A stretch of 34,771 nt of DNA from Calothrix sp. C42_A2020_038 (GTDB taxonomy: Bacteria; Cyanobacteriota; Cyanobacteriia; Cyanobacteriales; Nostocaceae), in contig JACYLQ010000016.1 in the NCBI GenBank assembly GCA_015272395.1, positions 117,385 to 152,155 on the forward strand. Reading direction: 5' to 3'. The position numbers and the translations under genes are program-made. Below, in pieces: positions 15,741 through 26,048 of this stretch (its first letter is position 1; each line of letters opens with the position of its first letter). The notes under the pieces were generated by a model. The model did no database searches. It saw nothing but the letters and a program-made list of their open reading frames with translations, and had not been told where the DNA came from.

Positions 15741-16937
15741 GTGAATATCTACCAAATAGTTATCTACAGTGTATTAGGGCTGACCTACCTAGGGTTAGGA
15801 GTTGGTTACATACCAGGTTTGCGGATGAACCGTGCCACAATTGCCTTTGTTGGTTCAAGCTTTCTGATTTGTCTTGGAGCTGTTAATTTAGAAGAAGCAT
15901 GGCAAGCGATTGATGTTAAGACCATCATGTTTTTGTTGAGTATGATGGTAGTTAACGCCAATTTAACTTATGCGGGTTTTTTTTCACGGGCGTTATCGCT
16001 GCTTTTACGTTTTACGCGCAGTCCATTTGGATTGTTGATAGCTTTGACAGTGGGGAGTGGTTTTCTTTCCGCCTTTTTTTTGAATGACACACTGGCGTTA
16101 ATTTTTACTCCACTGACTTTAAGTTTGACTCAGACCTTAAATCTGAATCCCATACCCTATTTATTAGCGTCGGTAGCAGCAACGAATATAGGTTCTGTTG
16201 CCACTCTAAGCGGCAACCCCCAGAACATATTGATTGGTTCTTTTTCGGGTATTGCCTATATTGATTTTCTCGCTTCACTGGCGCCGATTGCTGTAGCAGG
16301 GATGGCAATTCAAATTATTTTACTTTCATATTTTTATCCAGAAGTCCGCTCGATGCAGCCATGCGAGAATTTTTCGATCAAAAATCAGCGGATATACAAA
16401 CCCTTACTTAATAAAACGCTTCTAATTGTCACAGGGCTTTTAATTGGCTTTGCGATTGGTTTACCATTAGCACAGACAGCACTAATTGCCGCTAGCTTAT
16501 TACTGCTAACGCGGCGCCTGAAGCCAGAGCGCATTCTCGGAAATTTAGATTGGAATTTACTATTAATGTTTTCTGGGTTATTTATTCTGAGTAGAGTGAC
16601 TCAGAAATTAAACTTAATTCAACCGTTCACGCAACTAGTCGATACATCAGCAGGTTTAATCACCGTTACTTCTATTCTCGCGAACTTGATATCAAACGTT
16701 CCTGCTGTCCTACTTTTAGAACCATTGATTTCTAAAAATGATACACAATCATGGATGTTACTTGCTGCAGCATCAACATTAGCAGGAAATTTAACATTAT
16801 TTGGTTCGGTGGCTAACTTAATTGTTGCAGAAGCAGCCACAAATTCAGGATATAAGTTAAGTTTTTGGGAACACTTACGGTTCGGGGTACCCCTAACAGT
16901 GTTGACATTAGGTCTAGTTTATTTGTGGGTTAGATAA
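15741..16937 (+). CDS. SLC13/ArsB-like anion permease
   Basis: This 398-residue integral membrane protein has about eleven hydrophobic helices and resembles the ion-transporter superfamily members (ArsB/NhaD/CitM, annotated as anion transporter or SLC13 family). Typical segments are FLLSMMVVNANLTYAGFFSR, FFLNDTLALIFTPLTLSL, the signature ATNIGSVATLSGNPQNILIG, LDWNLLLMFSGLFIL and, in the second half, NLISNVPAVLLLEPL and GNLTLFGSVANLIVAEAA. The two SN/NP-type re-entrant motifs are intact, so it is probably functional; the transported anion is unknown. Translation appears to start at GTG 15741 (MNIYQIVIYSVLGLTY); no ATG gives a better N terminus. Confidence 0.85.
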   Translation: MNIYQIVIYSVLGLTYLGLGVGYIPGLRMNRATIAFVGSSFLICLGAVNLEEAWQAIDVKTIMFLLSMMVVNANLTYAGFFSRALSLLLRFTRSPFGLLIALTVGSGFLSAFFLNDTLALIFTPLTLSLTQTLNLNPIPYLLASVAATNIGSVATLSGNPQNILIGSFSGIAYIDFLASLAPIAVAGMAIQIILLSYFYPEVRSMQPCENFSIKNQRIYKPLLNKTLLIVTGLLIGFAIGLPLAQTALIAASLLLLTRRLKPERILGNLDWNLLLMFSGLFILSRVTQKLNLIQPFTQLVDTSAGLITVTSILANLISNVPAVLLLEPLISKNDTQSWMLLAAASTLAGNLTLFGSVANLIVAEAATNSGYKLSFWEHLRFGVPLTVLTLGLVYLWVR

Positions 16938-16953
16938 GGGAGGAGATTGGCAA

Positions 16954-17003
16954 AATGTAACGAGTAATGGATTTGTTGGTTACGAATCAATTACCGTTAC
17001 ATT
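16954..17003. terminator. Inverted repeat after the permease gene
   Basis: AATGTAACG..GTAAT and ATTAC.CGTTACATT pair over 14 positions with one bulge and a loop of about 21 bases. It lies between the convergent permease and rnj genes. It is A+T-rich and lacks a T-run, so its terminator role is moderately supported. Confidence 0.45.
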
Positions 17004-17133
17004 CGTTGTATTTATTACCAATTTACAGCAAATATCAAGTTGGTTAAACACAGCCGAGCGGGCACTCTCTGCCCACTCCACAACAGTTTGATTGTTATCT
17101 GTGTACAAAAGCGCAACCTAAAAACTGCTGTAA

Positions 17134-18948
17134 TTACGAAGCAACTTGGGCAGCAGTACGAGTTCGGCGCCTTCTACCATCAGTAGCAACAGTTGTTGTC
17201 GTTGTTGTCGTTGTTGTCGTTGTGGGAGCAGCTACTATTTGCGGTTCATCAGGAACTTGCATCAATAATGTAACGGTAGGCTGACAGTGCAACTCTTTAC
17301 GTAATGAGCGAGCTAAATCACGTTCGATCAAACCTTGTAAACCACCCCAGTCTACATCGGTTTTTCCTTCGTAAGTTTGGGCAAATTCACTCCAACGCAC
17401 GCTGAGAATTTCTTCAATTCGTTGCTGCACCCATTTTTGCAGTAAAGGTTTTTCAATACTTGTTACCACCCCACGCAAGTGAATTTCAGGTTTCGCAAGT
17501 AACTTACCACTCCAATCAATTGCAGCAGCAATAGTAACAAGACCCTCTTCAGCCATTTTCTGGCGTTCTTGTAGGACACGGGCACTAACCATACCTGAGC
17601 CAGAAGTGTCAACCAACTCTAAACCAGATGGGACTTTGCCAGCTACACGAATCGATTCCTGCGTTAACTCGATAACATCCCCATTATCGATAATCACCAT
17701 ATTTTCTTTTGGAACACCCATACTTTGTGCTGTTTGTGAGTGTTTAATTAGCATCCGGTGTTCGCCGTGAACGGGCACAAAGAACTTGGGTCGAGTGAGT
17801 GCTAGCATTAATTTCTGGTCTTCTTGGCAACCATGTCCAGAAACGTGAATCCCTTTTTCGCGTCCGTAAACAACGTTGGCGCCTTGCATCATTAATTTAT
17901 CGATAGTGTTTACCACAGCTATCGTGTTACCAGGAATTGGATTGGCTGAAAATACTACCGTGTCACCTTCACGAATCTTAATGTGAGGGTGTTCTTTGTT
18001 GGCAATTCGCGTCATTGCCGACATTGGCTCACCTTGCGAACCTGTAGTTAAAATCAATACCTTTTCGTCTGGTAAATTACGAATAGTATTAAGTGGTTGC
18101 AATAAATTATCTGGGCACTTGATATAACCGAGGTTACGAGCGTGAGCAATCAAGTTGAGCATTGAACGTCCCACAACACTAACAACTCGACCGTGCTTTT
18201 GGGCTAACTCCAAAATCATATTGATGCGGTGAACGCTCGACGCAAAAGTTGTTATGAACAATCTTCCTTCAGTTTGGCTGAAGACTCGATCAAGTCCAGG
18301 ATATACCGAACGTTCAGATGGTGTAAATCCCGGTACTTCAGAGTTAGTTGAATCACTGAGAAGACAAAGTACTCCTCGCTCTCCATGTTCAGCCAATCTC
18401 TGGATATCAAAGCGTTCTCCATCAACAGGTGTATGGTCAAACTTAAAGTCACCCGTGTGAATAATTACACCTATTGGAGTATGAATAGCCACCGTGAAAC
18501 TATCAGCGATGGAATGGGTATTGCGAATGTATTCAACCAAGAAATTCTTGCCAATCCGCACAACATCACGCGGCATGACAGAACGTAGTTCAGTGCGGTC
18601 ACGTACTCCAGCTTCTTCCAACTTACCTTCAAGCATAGCTAATGCTAGACGGGGGCCGTACATAACAGGAATTTCAAATTGCTTCAGGTGGAACGCAATC
18701 CCACCAATATGGTCTTCATGTCCGTGTGTGATAACCATTCCCTTAATTTTATGGCGATTTTCACGCACGTAAGTCATATCAGGAAGAACAATATTCACAC
18801 CATGCATTCCATCAGTCGGAAATGCCAAACCTGCATCTAGAAGAATTATTTCATCGTCGTACTCAAACACGCAGGTATTTTTACCAATCTCATGTAAACC
18901 GCCCAAAGGAATAATTTTGAGGGCGGCTGAATTATCGTTTTTAGCCAT
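17134..18948 (-). CDS. rnj: Ribonuclease J
   Basis: RNase J is a metallo-beta-lactamase/beta-CASP ribonuclease (endo- and 5'-3' exonuclease) that works in mRNA turnover and rRNA maturation. The protein is 604 residues. The Zn-binding motif HGHEDHIGG supplies His75, His77, Asp79 and His80; further active-site parts are HTGDFKFDHTP, the beta-CASP TTGSQGEPMSA and the late HVSGHGCQED and VPVHGEHRML motifs. The C-terminal domain is conserved through LLMQVPDEPQ, then ends in a run of eleven Thr and a basic tail (GRRRRTRTAAQVAS), which may contact RNA. The ATG has AAGGAG six bases upstream. It lies downstream of asd and dapA on the same strand, with a 310-base spacer before it. Confidence 0.96.
   Translation of the reverse strand: MAKNDNSAALKIIPLGGLHEIGKNTCVFEYDDEIILLDAGLAFPTDGMHGVNIVLPDMTYVRENRHKIKGMVITHGHEDHIGGIAFHLKQFEIPVMYGPRLALAMLEGKLEEAGVRDRTELRSVMPRDVVRIGKNFLVEYIRNTHSIADSFTVAIHTPIGVIIHTGDFKFDHTPVDGERFDIQRLAEHGERGVLCLLSDSTNSEVPGFTPSERSVYPGLDRVFSQTEGRLFITTFASSVHRINMILELAQKHGRVVSVVGRSMLNLIAHARNLGYIKCPDNLLQPLNTIRNLPDEKVLILTTGSQGEPMSAMTRIANKEHPHIKIREGDTVVFSANPIPGNTIAVVNTIDKLMMQGANVVYGREKGIHVSGHGCQEDQKLMLALTRPKFFVPVHGEHRMLIKHSQTAQSMGVPKENMVIIDNGDVIELTQESIRVAGKVPSGLELVDTSGSGMVSARVLQERQKMAEEGLVTIAAAIDWSGKLLAKPEIHLRGVVTSIEKPLLQKWVQQRIEEILSVRWSEFAQTYEGKTDVDWGGLQGLIERDLARSLRKELHCQPTVTLLMQVPDEPQIVAAPTTTTTTTTTTTVATDGRRRRTRTAAQVAS
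17192..17218. repeat. 9-bp microsatellite in the rnj tail
   Basis: Three exact copies of GTTGTTGTC (plus-strand reading) followed by a partial unit encode the poly-threonine tract near the RNase J C terminus. The repeat unit is a multiple of three, so slippage would only change tract length. Confidence 0.85.
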
Positions 18949-19258
18949 TTTCTCCTTAGATTTTAACGAGTGTTGATTGTTGATTTATTAACAGCAAATT
19001 TGATACACGTCCCAAAACAGTTATCAAATACCTAAAAATCAATGTGACAGCAGCTTTGCTTGATATATGGATGTTTAATTTGGATACTCAATCAATCGCT
19101 TTAATAAAATTTGTCTACTCAATTAAGTAAGTCATATGAACAAGCTATATACATTTATTCGTAACACAATTACCTCACCTGTCACCTGGTGAAAATTACG
19201 CAGGACATCTATATGTATCTTCTACTACTTTAACTTGCAACAGTAGAAAAAACCCTGT
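18949..19258. other. Spacer between dapA and rnj
   Basis: No open frame of note lies in these 310 bases. The AAGGAG ribosome-binding site of rnj is at about 18953-18958. The length leaves room for a separate rnj promoter, but I cannot point to one with confidence. The direct repeat TCACCTG TCACCTG near 19173-19187 is the only visible motif. Confidence 0.4.
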
Positions 19259-20143
19259 TTAAATTAAATCCAGTTCTTTTAAAACAGCCTCTAACTTTTG
19301 GATGACTTCGGGTGAAACATCGCCAAGTGGTAGACGACATGAACCGACATTAAAGCCAGATAGCCGAAGAGCGGCTTTGATAGGAATTGGGTTAGTTGTC
19401 ACAAATAATGCTTTAAATAAGGGGAAAAACCGAAGGTGAATGGAGGTGGCCTGCTGCACTTGCCCCGAATTATAAGCTTGAATCATTTGTTGTAGTTGCA
19501 TTCCAACCAGGTGCGAAGCTACGCTGACTACGCCTTTAGCCCCAATGGATAATAGAGGTAAAGTTAACGAATCATCACCAGAATAAATGTGAAACTCTGG
19601 TGGAGTTAAGCGTCGCATTTCGCTTGCTTGGTCTAAATTCCCACTTGCTTCTTTAATACCAATTATATTATTTACTTCAGCGAGCCGAGCGACAGTTTCT
19701 GGTTGCAGGTTTTGGCCCGTGCGACCTGGAACGTTATATAGCAATAGTGGTAATTCCGGCTCGGCTTCGGCTACCGCACGAAAATGTTGATATAATCCTG
19801 CTTGCGGCGGCTTATTGTAATAAGGAACTACTTGTAGACAACCATGTACTCCTATTTTAGCGGCTTTTTGGGTTGCTGCGATAGCTTCTTGAGTTGAATT
19901 CGAGCCACAACCTGCTATCACTTTCGCTTTACCAGCTACAGCCTCTAGGATTACGCTAAATAACTTGTACTCTTCATCCCATGAAAGCGTTGGTGATTCG
20001 CCAGTGGTTCCGCAAACTACTAATGTATCACTACCTTTAGATGCAAGATGTGCCGCAAAACTTGCTGCTAAATCGTAGTTTAGGCTGCCGTCTTCTTTAA
20101 ACGGTGTAATCATTGCAGTTAAAACTCTACCAAAATCTACCAC
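19259..20143 (-). CDS. dapA: 4-hydroxy-tetrahydrodipicolinate synthase
   Basis: DapA condenses pyruvate with aspartate semialdehyde, the first committed step of the diaminopimelate/lysine branch. The 294-residue TIM-barrel protein shows the Schiff-base Lys164 ([10 protein letters not shown]), catalytic Tyr136 ([11 protein letters not shown]), the pyruvate-binding [10 protein letters not shown] loop (Thr46-Thr47) and the [21 protein letters not shown] region. Length and start are standard ([15 protein letters not shown]). It lies 115 bases downstream of asd, whose product is its substrate, so the two are very likely co-transcribed. Confidence 0.97.
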   Translation of the reverse strand: MVDFGRVLTAMITPFKEDGSLNYDLAASFAAHLASKGSDTLVVCGTTGESPTLSWDEEYKLFSVILEAVAGKAKVIAGCGSNSTQEAIAATQKAAKIGVHGCLQVVPYYNKPPQAGLYQHFRAVAEAEPELPLLLYNVPGRTGQNLQPETVARLAEVNNIIGIKEASGNLDQASEMRRLTPPEFHIYSGDDSLTLPLLSIGAKGVVSVASHLVGMQLQQMIQAYNSGQVQQATSIHLRFFPLFKALFVTTNPIPIKAALRLSGFNVGSCRLPLGDVSPEVIQKLEAVLKELDLI

Positions 20144-20258
20144 CCTTTTTTCACTCCTGATTTATGTTTAAGCCATTTGTCTTGGATATTTGATACATGT
20201 TATTAACACATTTAAATGGGTTCAACAAATAAATTACTCAGACCATAAATGACCAAAA

Positions 20259-21302
20259 CTACGTTAGTACTAGTGCGTCACTGGATTTAACTATATTTTT
20301 TTCTACCAATAACTCAGCAATTTGAATCGCATTTAATGCTGCACCCTTACGTATTTGGTCTCCACACAACCATAGCTCTAATCCGCTCTGCAAAGAAATA
20401 TCCTGACGTATTCTGCCTACTAAAACCTCATCACGACCGGTTGCATCAATGGGCATTGGAAAATAGTTTGCTTGCCAATCTTCAACTAGTTTTACCCCTG
20501 GCGCCGATTTGAGAATTTCTCGCGCTTCGTCTGGGTCAAAAGGTTCTTCAAATTCAAGATTTATCGCTTCTGAATGCGCACGTAATACAGGAACCCGAAC
20601 GCAGGTTGCTGTCACCCTAATTTCTTGGCTAGCAAAAATTTTCCGAGTTTCGTTAACCATCTTCATTTCTTCTTCGCAGTACCCCATATCATTTAACGGA
20701 GTATTGTGAGGAAACAAATTAAAAGCCAACGGATAAGGAAATACTGATGTTTTCGGTTGCTGACCCGATAAAATGGCACTTGCTTGCGCTTGTACCTCTG
20801 CCATTGCCTTTGCTCCCGCACCACTAGCAGACTGATAAGTAGCTGCAACAATTCTTTTTATTTTTTTTATTTTATGCAACGGATACACCGCTACAGCCAT
20901 TAATATTGTCGTACAGTTAGGATTAGCAATAATACCTTTATGGTCATGTGCAGCACCTGGATTAACTTCCGGTACTATCAGTGGCACCTCTGGATTCATT
21001 CTAAAGGCACTGGAATTATCAATAAACACTGCACCTGAACGAATTGCTTTAGGTGCAATTGCTTTTGATGTAGAACCTCCTGCACTAGCTAAAACTATAT
21101 CGACACCATCAAAAGAGCTTTCGCTAACAGCTTCAACTGTTAAATTTTCTCCTTGAAACGGTAGTTTTATTCCTACACTACGTGTTGATGCCAATAATTT
21201 TAAATCAGCAAGGGGGAAATTGCGGTGTTCCAGCAATTCCAAAAGTTCCTTACCTACAGCTCCAGTCGCTCCCAAAATAGCTACACGATAGGGTTTAGAC
21301 AA
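20259..21302 (-). CDS. asd: Aspartate-semialdehyde dehydrogenase
   Basis: Asd reduces aspartyl phosphate to aspartate semialdehyde with NADPH, feeding lysine, diaminopimelate, threonine and methionine synthesis. The 347-residue protein has the NADP-binding GATGAVGKELLELL (residues 11-24), the catalytic Cys130 in NPNCTTI and active-site His243 in LRAHSEAINLEFEEPFD. SASGAGAKAMAE and the C-terminal VLVGRIRQD are also family features. It is the first gene of the asd-dapA(-rnj) group, with a 957-base upstream region shared with the divergent tig gene. GGCGCC occurs at 20500. Confidence 0.97.
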   Translation of the reverse strand: MSKPYRVAILGATGAVGKELLELLEHRNFPLADLKLLASTRSVGIKLPFQGENLTVEAVSESSFDGVDIVLASAGGSTSKAIAPKAIRSGAVFIDNSSAFRMNPEVPLIVPEVNPGAAHDHKGIIANPNCTTILMAVAVYPLHKIKKIKRIVAATYQSASGAGAKAMAEVQAQASAILSGQQPKTSVFPYPLAFNLFPHNTPLNDMGYCEEEMKMVNETRKIFASQEIRVTATCVRVPVLRAHSEAINLEFEEPFDPDEAREILKSAPGVKLVEDWQANYFPMPIDATGRDEVLVGRIRQDISLQSGLELWLCGDQIRKGAALNAIQIAELLVEKNIVKSSDALVLT

Positions 21303-22259
21303 ACTGGCTTCCTCCTCTTAATACTAATTATGCATGATTTTTAAGAATTTTTCCCAAATTAACCTGACAAATCTGATGTAGTCAAAAACTTATTTCCAAT
21401 TTAAAATCCATACTTCTTTTATTACTAATAATTTTTTACAATAGTTTGAATTTACTATACTATTAACTTTTTGATACCACCTATTATTTTTTTCACACCT
21501 TTAATATAGAACCTCATATAGAACCCTAAAAGTATTACAATTAATTTATTAACTTATAAAAGTATTTAGAATATGTATTATACAGTAAATTTATTTTTGT
21601 GCTGAAAGTAGAAAATTACCTAGTCATTACTTAGTCATATTTTTAATCATAAACCACCGAGTCAACTATCATAGCACATTACCAAGAGAACAAAAAATAA
21701 ATTTATACTTAGTTTTCGATGAATAACTATCGTCTTTTACGGTTGACAGTAGTATCACAAACATGCATGTACTGGTGAATAGCGATTTGTAGACTATATG
21801 AACGTAATATGACTAAATCAGCATGAGCTTAGGCGGCAGCACTTATGTACTTTACTATGCTTAGAACTTATAATTGACAGGCTACTTGTTCTAACTTTCG
21901 GCAGCTTGTAAGCTAGGAAACTCGTAGTAGCATGGTAAGTTGTTGAGAACCAGAATATCACAACTGGAGGAATCCAACGCGATCAGTTAAGCACATCAGA
22001 AGTTGAAGACATAAACTTATTTGTCTAAAAGTGTCAAGTTTTTTGGCACTGGCTGTAAACTAAATTTTTACAATCGTAATTGTTAGCTCTTGTTGTAAGC
22101 AATGCTGTTGCAATGCACTAGCATCCCAAGAGTACAGGATACTATCGTCGGATATTATCACATAGGCGCCCACCTTGATTTAGACGTGAAAAAGTAGCAC
22201 TTTTTTGAGGTGCCCGTGTCTTAGAAGTAAAAATACCATTCTTAGAATCGAGATAAAGC
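21303..22259. other. Long divergent regulatory region between asd and tig
   Basis: No credible gene is found in these 957 bases. The asd-proximal part (21340-21620) is very A+T-rich and contains a 10-bp direct repeat ATATAGAACC at 21504-21513 and 21516-21525 (12-base period). The tig-proximal part is more mixed and has a small hairpin (AGTGTC...GGCACT near 22031-22051), an AAAAAGT/ACTTTTT hairpin near 22189-22206 and one GGCGCC at 22165. It must contain the promoters of both operons; it could also hold an untranslated leader or small RNA, which I cannot identify. Confidence 0.4.
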
Positions 22260-23681
22260 ATGAAAGTTACCCAGGAGAAGCTTCCCAAAAGCCAAATTGG
22301 ACTGTCCATAGAAATCGCGCCGGAAACCACTAAGCAAACTTACGAGCAAGTAGTACAAAATCTCTCTCGTACCGTTAACATTCCTGGGTTTCGTAAAGGC
22401 AAGGTACCGCGTTCAATCTTGCTACAGCGCTTAGGAACGACTCGCGTCAAAGCAGCTGCGGTGGAAGAACTTATCCAAGATGGGATTAAGAAAGCCCTTG
22501 ACCAAGAAAAAATTCCAGCGATCGGTCAACCACAGCTGCGCTCCACATTTGATGACTTGATTAGTAGTTACGAGCCAGGCAAAGCACTAACATTCTCGGC
22601 AGCTGTTGACGTTGAGCCAGAAATCAAAATTGGTAACTATACTGGCTTAGAAGTTAAAGCAGAAGAAGTAAAATACGATGCGTCACGTATTGATAGTGTG
22701 TTAGATAGTGAACGTCAGCAAATGGGAACATTGATTCCCGTAGAAGGACGCGCAGCACAAATGGGAGATACTGCAGTCGTAGACTTTAAAGGAGTTATAC
22801 CTAAAGCAGAAGGCGAAGAAGGAGAAGATGAGCCGATTCCAGGTGGGGAAGCAGAAGATTTTCAAGTTGAATTGCAAGAAGACCGTTTTATACCAGGATT
22901 TGTCAGTGGAATTATTGGAATGAACCCAGGTGAAACCAGGGAAGTTTCAGCACAATTCCCAGACCCATATGTCAATCAAGAGTTGGCAGGAAAACCAGCA
23001 AGGTTTACAGTTACGCTTAAGGAAATTAAAGAAAAAGAACTTCCAGAGTTAAATGACGACTTTGCTCAAGAGGTCAGCGAGTTTAAAACGCTAGCAGAAC
23101 TACGCGCTTCGCTAGAAGAACGGTTCCAGAAAGAAGCAAGTGATAAGACAAAATTAAATCAGCACGAAGCTTTACTAAAAGAATTAGTTAAGAACGTCGA
23201 AATTGACTTGCCTGAAACAATGATTCAACAAGAAGTTGACGCAATGCTGACACAAACAGCCGTACGACTGCAACAGCAAGGTATGGATGTTCGTAAACTG
23301 TTTACGCAGGATATAGTTTCCAAATTAAGGGAAAACTCTCGTGCGGAAGCCTCTGAAAAAATTGTACGTTCTTTGACGCTACGCGAAATCGGTAAACGCG
23401 AGTCTCTCAAAGTTGCTGACGAGGAAGTAAACACACGTGTCAATGAACTAATGCAAGAATATGCAGGTCAAGACATCGACGAAGATAGATTACGTACAGT
23501 CGTCGAGAATGATATGCTAACCGAAAAAATTCTTGACTGGCTTGTTGAACACTCAACCGTCGAATTGGTACCCGAAGGTTCCTTAAAAGTTGAAGAACCT
23601 GAAGAAATTGTAGATTCTTTACAATCAGAGGAAGCCCAAGAAACAAACCCAGAAACCCAAACCACAGAATCAGGGGAGTAA
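22260..23681 (+). CDS. tig: Trigger factor
   Basis: Trigger factor is the ribosome-bound chaperone and peptidyl-prolyl isomerase that meets nascent chains. The 473-residue protein has the N-terminal ribosome-binding signature GFRKGKVPR (43-51), the FKBP-type PPIase domain (about 165-250: GDTAVVDFKG, FIPGFVSGIIGMNPGE, FTVTLKEIKEKELPELNDDF), and the helical C-terminal arm domain ending in an acidic tail. Length fits cyanobacterial homologues. It is followed by clpP and clpX on the same strand, a common cyanobacterial order that links folding with proteolysis. The 315-base spacer before clpP, with a hairpin, suggests at least partial transcriptional separation. Confidence 0.97.
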   Translation: MKVTQEKLPKSQIGLSIEIAPETTKQTYEQVVQNLSRTVNIPGFRKGKVPRSILLQRLGTTRVKAAAVEELIQDGIKKALDQEKIPAIGQPQLRSTFDDLISSYEPGKALTFSAAVDVEPEIKIGNYTGLEVKAEEVKYDASRIDSVLDSERQQMGTLIPVEGRAAQMGDTAVVDFKGVIPKAEGEEGEDEPIPGGEAEDFQVELQEDRFIPGFVSGIIGMNPGETREVSAQFPDPYVNQELAGKPARFTVTLKEIKEKELPELNDDFAQEVSEFKTLAELRASLEERFQKEASDKTKLNQHEALLKELVKNVEIDLPETMIQQEVDAMLTQTAVRLQQQGMDVRKLFTQDIVSKLRENSRAEASEKIVRSLTLREIGKRESLKVADEEVNTRVNELMQEYAGQDIDEDRLRTVVENDMLTEKILDWLVEHSTVELVPEGSLKVEEPEEIVDSLQSEEAQETNPETQTTESGE

Positions 23682-23697
23682 TAAGGAGTGTAGAAGC

Positions 23698-23741
23698 GTG
23701 AGAAAGTGGGAGTGTCTGTGTTAAAACTCTCACATTCTCAC
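23698..23741 (+). terminator. Hairpin after tig
   Basis: Arms 23698-23712 (GTGAGAAAGTGGGAG) and 23727-23741 (CTCTCACATTCTCAC) pair at 13 of 15 positions around a 14-base loop, starting 16 bases after the tig stop. It may attenuate transcription between tig and clpP. The rest of the 315-base spacer (to 23996) shows no gene. Confidence 0.5.
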
Positions 23742-23996
23742 CCATCTTAAAAGCTGGCAGAATCAAGCAATTTTTTAAAATTTTTATAAAATAAGCGAAG
23801 ATTCTGACGGATATTACTACTTATTAGTTATTGGTGTGTTAAGACGTTAGAAAATCAGATGAGGCATAATGGTAAACACATACCTAAATAAAACTAACGG
23901 AATGTTCGCAGCCGTTGGCGTGTGGTTACTAACTCGCGCTCCCGGTACTAGTGCCGTATAATTTACTGTTCCATTGATTGAAGCCGACTAACTGTT

Positions 23997-24671
23997 ATGC
24001 TTGTATCACAATCGGGAAACTACCCCATTAGTAGCTTGGGTCGATTAGAAGTAAACTCCATCAGCAGTCCTAGCAACATCGTCCCGATGGTGGTAGAACA
24101 ATCAGGAGTTGGAGAACGAGCCTTTGATATTTACTCACGTTTACTGCGTGAGCGAATTATATTCTTAGGAACACCTGTAGATGATACAGTCGCAAACTCA
24201 ATCATCGCTCAACTGCTTTTTCTAGATGCTGAAGATTCTGAGAAAGATATTCAGCTTTACATCAATTCTCCTGGCGGATCAGTTACAGCAGGAATGGCAA
24301 TTTATGATACAATCCAGCAAATTCGCCCTGATGTTGTTACTATATGTTTTGGATTAGCCGCGAGTATGGGAGCATTTTTATTAGCAGCAGGCGCCGCTGG
24401 TAAACGTATGTCTCTACCGGATTCCCGGATAATGATTCACCAACCTTTAGGCGGCGCACAGGGACAAGCTGTTGATATCGAGATACAAGCCAAAGAAATT
24501 CTTTATCATAAAGCTAAGTTGAATCAGTTGTTGGCACAGCACACTGGTCAACCACTAGAGAGAATTGAAGCCGATACAGAGCGCGACTTTTTTATGTCAG
24601 CTCTTGAGGCAAAAAATTATGGGTTGATTGATCAGGTCATCTCCAAGCAAAATCTTCCATCCAAGGCGTGA
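23997..24671 (+). CDS. clpP: ATP-dependent Clp protease proteolytic subunit
   Basis: ClpP is the tetradecameric serine protease core that degrades proteins fed by ClpX or ClpC. The catalytic triad is visible: Ser123 in [11 protein letters not shown], His148 in [10 protein letters not shown] and Asp197 in DTERDFFMS. At 224 residues it has an N-terminal extension of about 30 residues before [18 protein letters not shown], probably a propeptide that is removed by processing. It is 33 bases upstream of clpX, so the pair forms an operon; this copy is therefore most likely the ClpX partner. GGCGCC occurs at 24390. Confidence 0.97.
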   Translation: MLVSQSGNYPISSLGRLEVNSISSPSNIVPMVVEQSGVGERAFDIYSRLLRERIIFLGTPVDDTVANSIIAQLLFLDAEDSEKDIQLYINSPGGSVTAGMAIYDTIQQIRPDVVTICFGLAASMGAFLLAAGAAGKRMSLPDSRIMIHQPLGGAQGQAVDIEIQAKEILYHKAKLNQLLAQHTGQPLERIEADTERDFFMSALEAKNYGLIDQVISKQNLPSKA

Positions 24672-24704
24672 AAACCCTACTGTTGTCTAAATAATGAGGC
24701 TGGT

Positions 24705-26048
24705 ATGTCTAAGTACGACTCCCATTTAAAATGTTCGTTTTGTGGCAAGTCTCAAGAGCAGGTGCGTAAGCTAATCGCTGGTCCGGGAGTCTACATCTGC
24801 GATGAATGCGTAGACTTGTGCAATGAAATACTAGATGAGGAGTTGCTCGACACAAACGGTGCTGCGGCTTCCCAACCTGCTCCAAGGTCTGAACAGCCAC
24901 AAAAACGCCGCACCCGTTCCAGCAATCTCTCGTTTAATCAAATACCTAAACCACGAGAGATAAAGAAGTATCTTGACGAGCATGTTATCGGTCAAGACGA
25001 AGCCAAAAAAGTGCTATCAGTCGCTGTTTACAACCACTATAAACGACTGTCGATTGTCCAATCCAAAGGAAGTGGCAAAACTTCTCCTGATGATGCCGTC
25101 GAGTTACAAAAGTCTAATATTTTATTGATTGGTCCAACTGGCTGCGGTAAAACACTTTTAGCTCAAACGCTTGCTAAAATTCTTGATGTACCCTTCGCTG
25201 TAGCAGACGCAACAACATTGACCGAAGCAGGCTATGTCGGTGAAGATGTAGAAAACATTTTGCTGCGACTTCTACAGGTAGCAGACCTTGATGTGGAAGA
25301 AGCGCAACGCGGTATTATTTACATTGATGAAATTGATAAAATAGCTCGTAAGAGTGAAAATCCATCAATAACTCGTGATGTTTCTGGCGAAGGTGTACAG
25401 CAAGCTCTTCTAAAGATGCTCGAAGGCACTGTTGCGAATGTACCTCCCCAAGGTGGTCGAAAGCATCCCTATCAGGATTGTATTCAAATTGATACAAGTA
25501 ACATCTTGTTTATTTGTGGTGGTGCCTTTGTTGGGTTAGAAAAAGTTGTAGAGCAGAGAATAGGTAAAAAGTCAATAGGTTTTGTACAACCTGGTGAAGG
25601 ACAATCAAAGGAAAAGCGTATTGCCGATACGCTACACCATTTGGAACCAGATGATTTAGTCAAGTTTGGAATGATACCCGAATTTATTGGACGGGTACCA
25701 ATGGTGGCCGTGGTTGACCCACTAGACGAAGAAGCTTTGATGGCAATTTTGACGCAGCCCAGAAGTGCATTGGTCAAGCAATATCAAAAACTGCTCAAAA
25801 TGGACAGTGTGCAGCTTGAATTTAAACCAGATGCACTACGTGCTATCGCTCAAGAAGCTTATCGTCGTAAAACAGGCGCCCGTGCATTACGAGGTATTGT
25901 TGAGGAGTTAATGTTGGATGTAATGTACGAAATGCCTTCACGTAAAGACGTAGGTCGTTGTACAGTTACCCGAGAGATGGTGGAAAAACGGTCAACAGCC
26001 GAATTAATAATGCATCCGTCTTCATTACCAAAACCAGAGTCGGCATAG
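24705..26048 (+). CDS. clpX: Clp protease ATP-binding subunit ClpX
   Basis: ClpX is the AAA+ unfoldase that delivers substrates to ClpP. The 447-residue protein has the N-terminal zinc-binding domain with Cys10, Cys13, Cys32 and Cys35, Walker A GPTGCGKT (143-150), Walker [11 protein letters not shown] (from 204), the pore loop AGYVGED, and sensor/C-terminal features ([12 protein letters not shown] with the ClpP-interacting loop IGF just before, and [11 protein letters not shown]). The start ATG follows GAGG about 8 bases upstream. It is the last gene of the clpP-clpX operon. GGCGCC occurs at 25875. Confidence 0.98.
   Translation: MSKYDSHLKCSFCGKSQEQVRKLIAGPGVYICDECVDLCNEILDEELLDTNGAAASQPAPRSEQPQKRRTRSSNLSFNQIPKPREIKKYLDEHVIGQDEAKKVLSVAVYNHYKRLSIVQSKGSGKTSPDDAVELQKSNILLIGPTGCGKTLLAQTLAKILDVPFAVADATTLTEAGYVGEDVENILLRLLQVADLDVEEAQRGIIYIDEIDKIARKSENPSITRDVSGEGVQQALLKMLEGTVANVPPQGGRKHPYQDCIQIDTSNILFICGGAFVGLEKVVEQRIGKKSIGFVQPGEGQSKEKRIADTLHHLEPDDLVKFGMIPEFIGRVPMVAVVDPLDEEALMAILTQPRSALVKQYQKLLKMDSVQLEFKPDALRAIAQEAYRRKTGARALRGIVEELMLDVMYEMPSRKDVGRCTVTREMVEKRSTAELIMHPSSLPKPESA

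Noticed and set aside
23440-23766. 108-codon minus-strand open frame at the end of tig
   Set aside because: It is antisense to the trigger-factor C terminus and lacks a recognisable domain or start signal.
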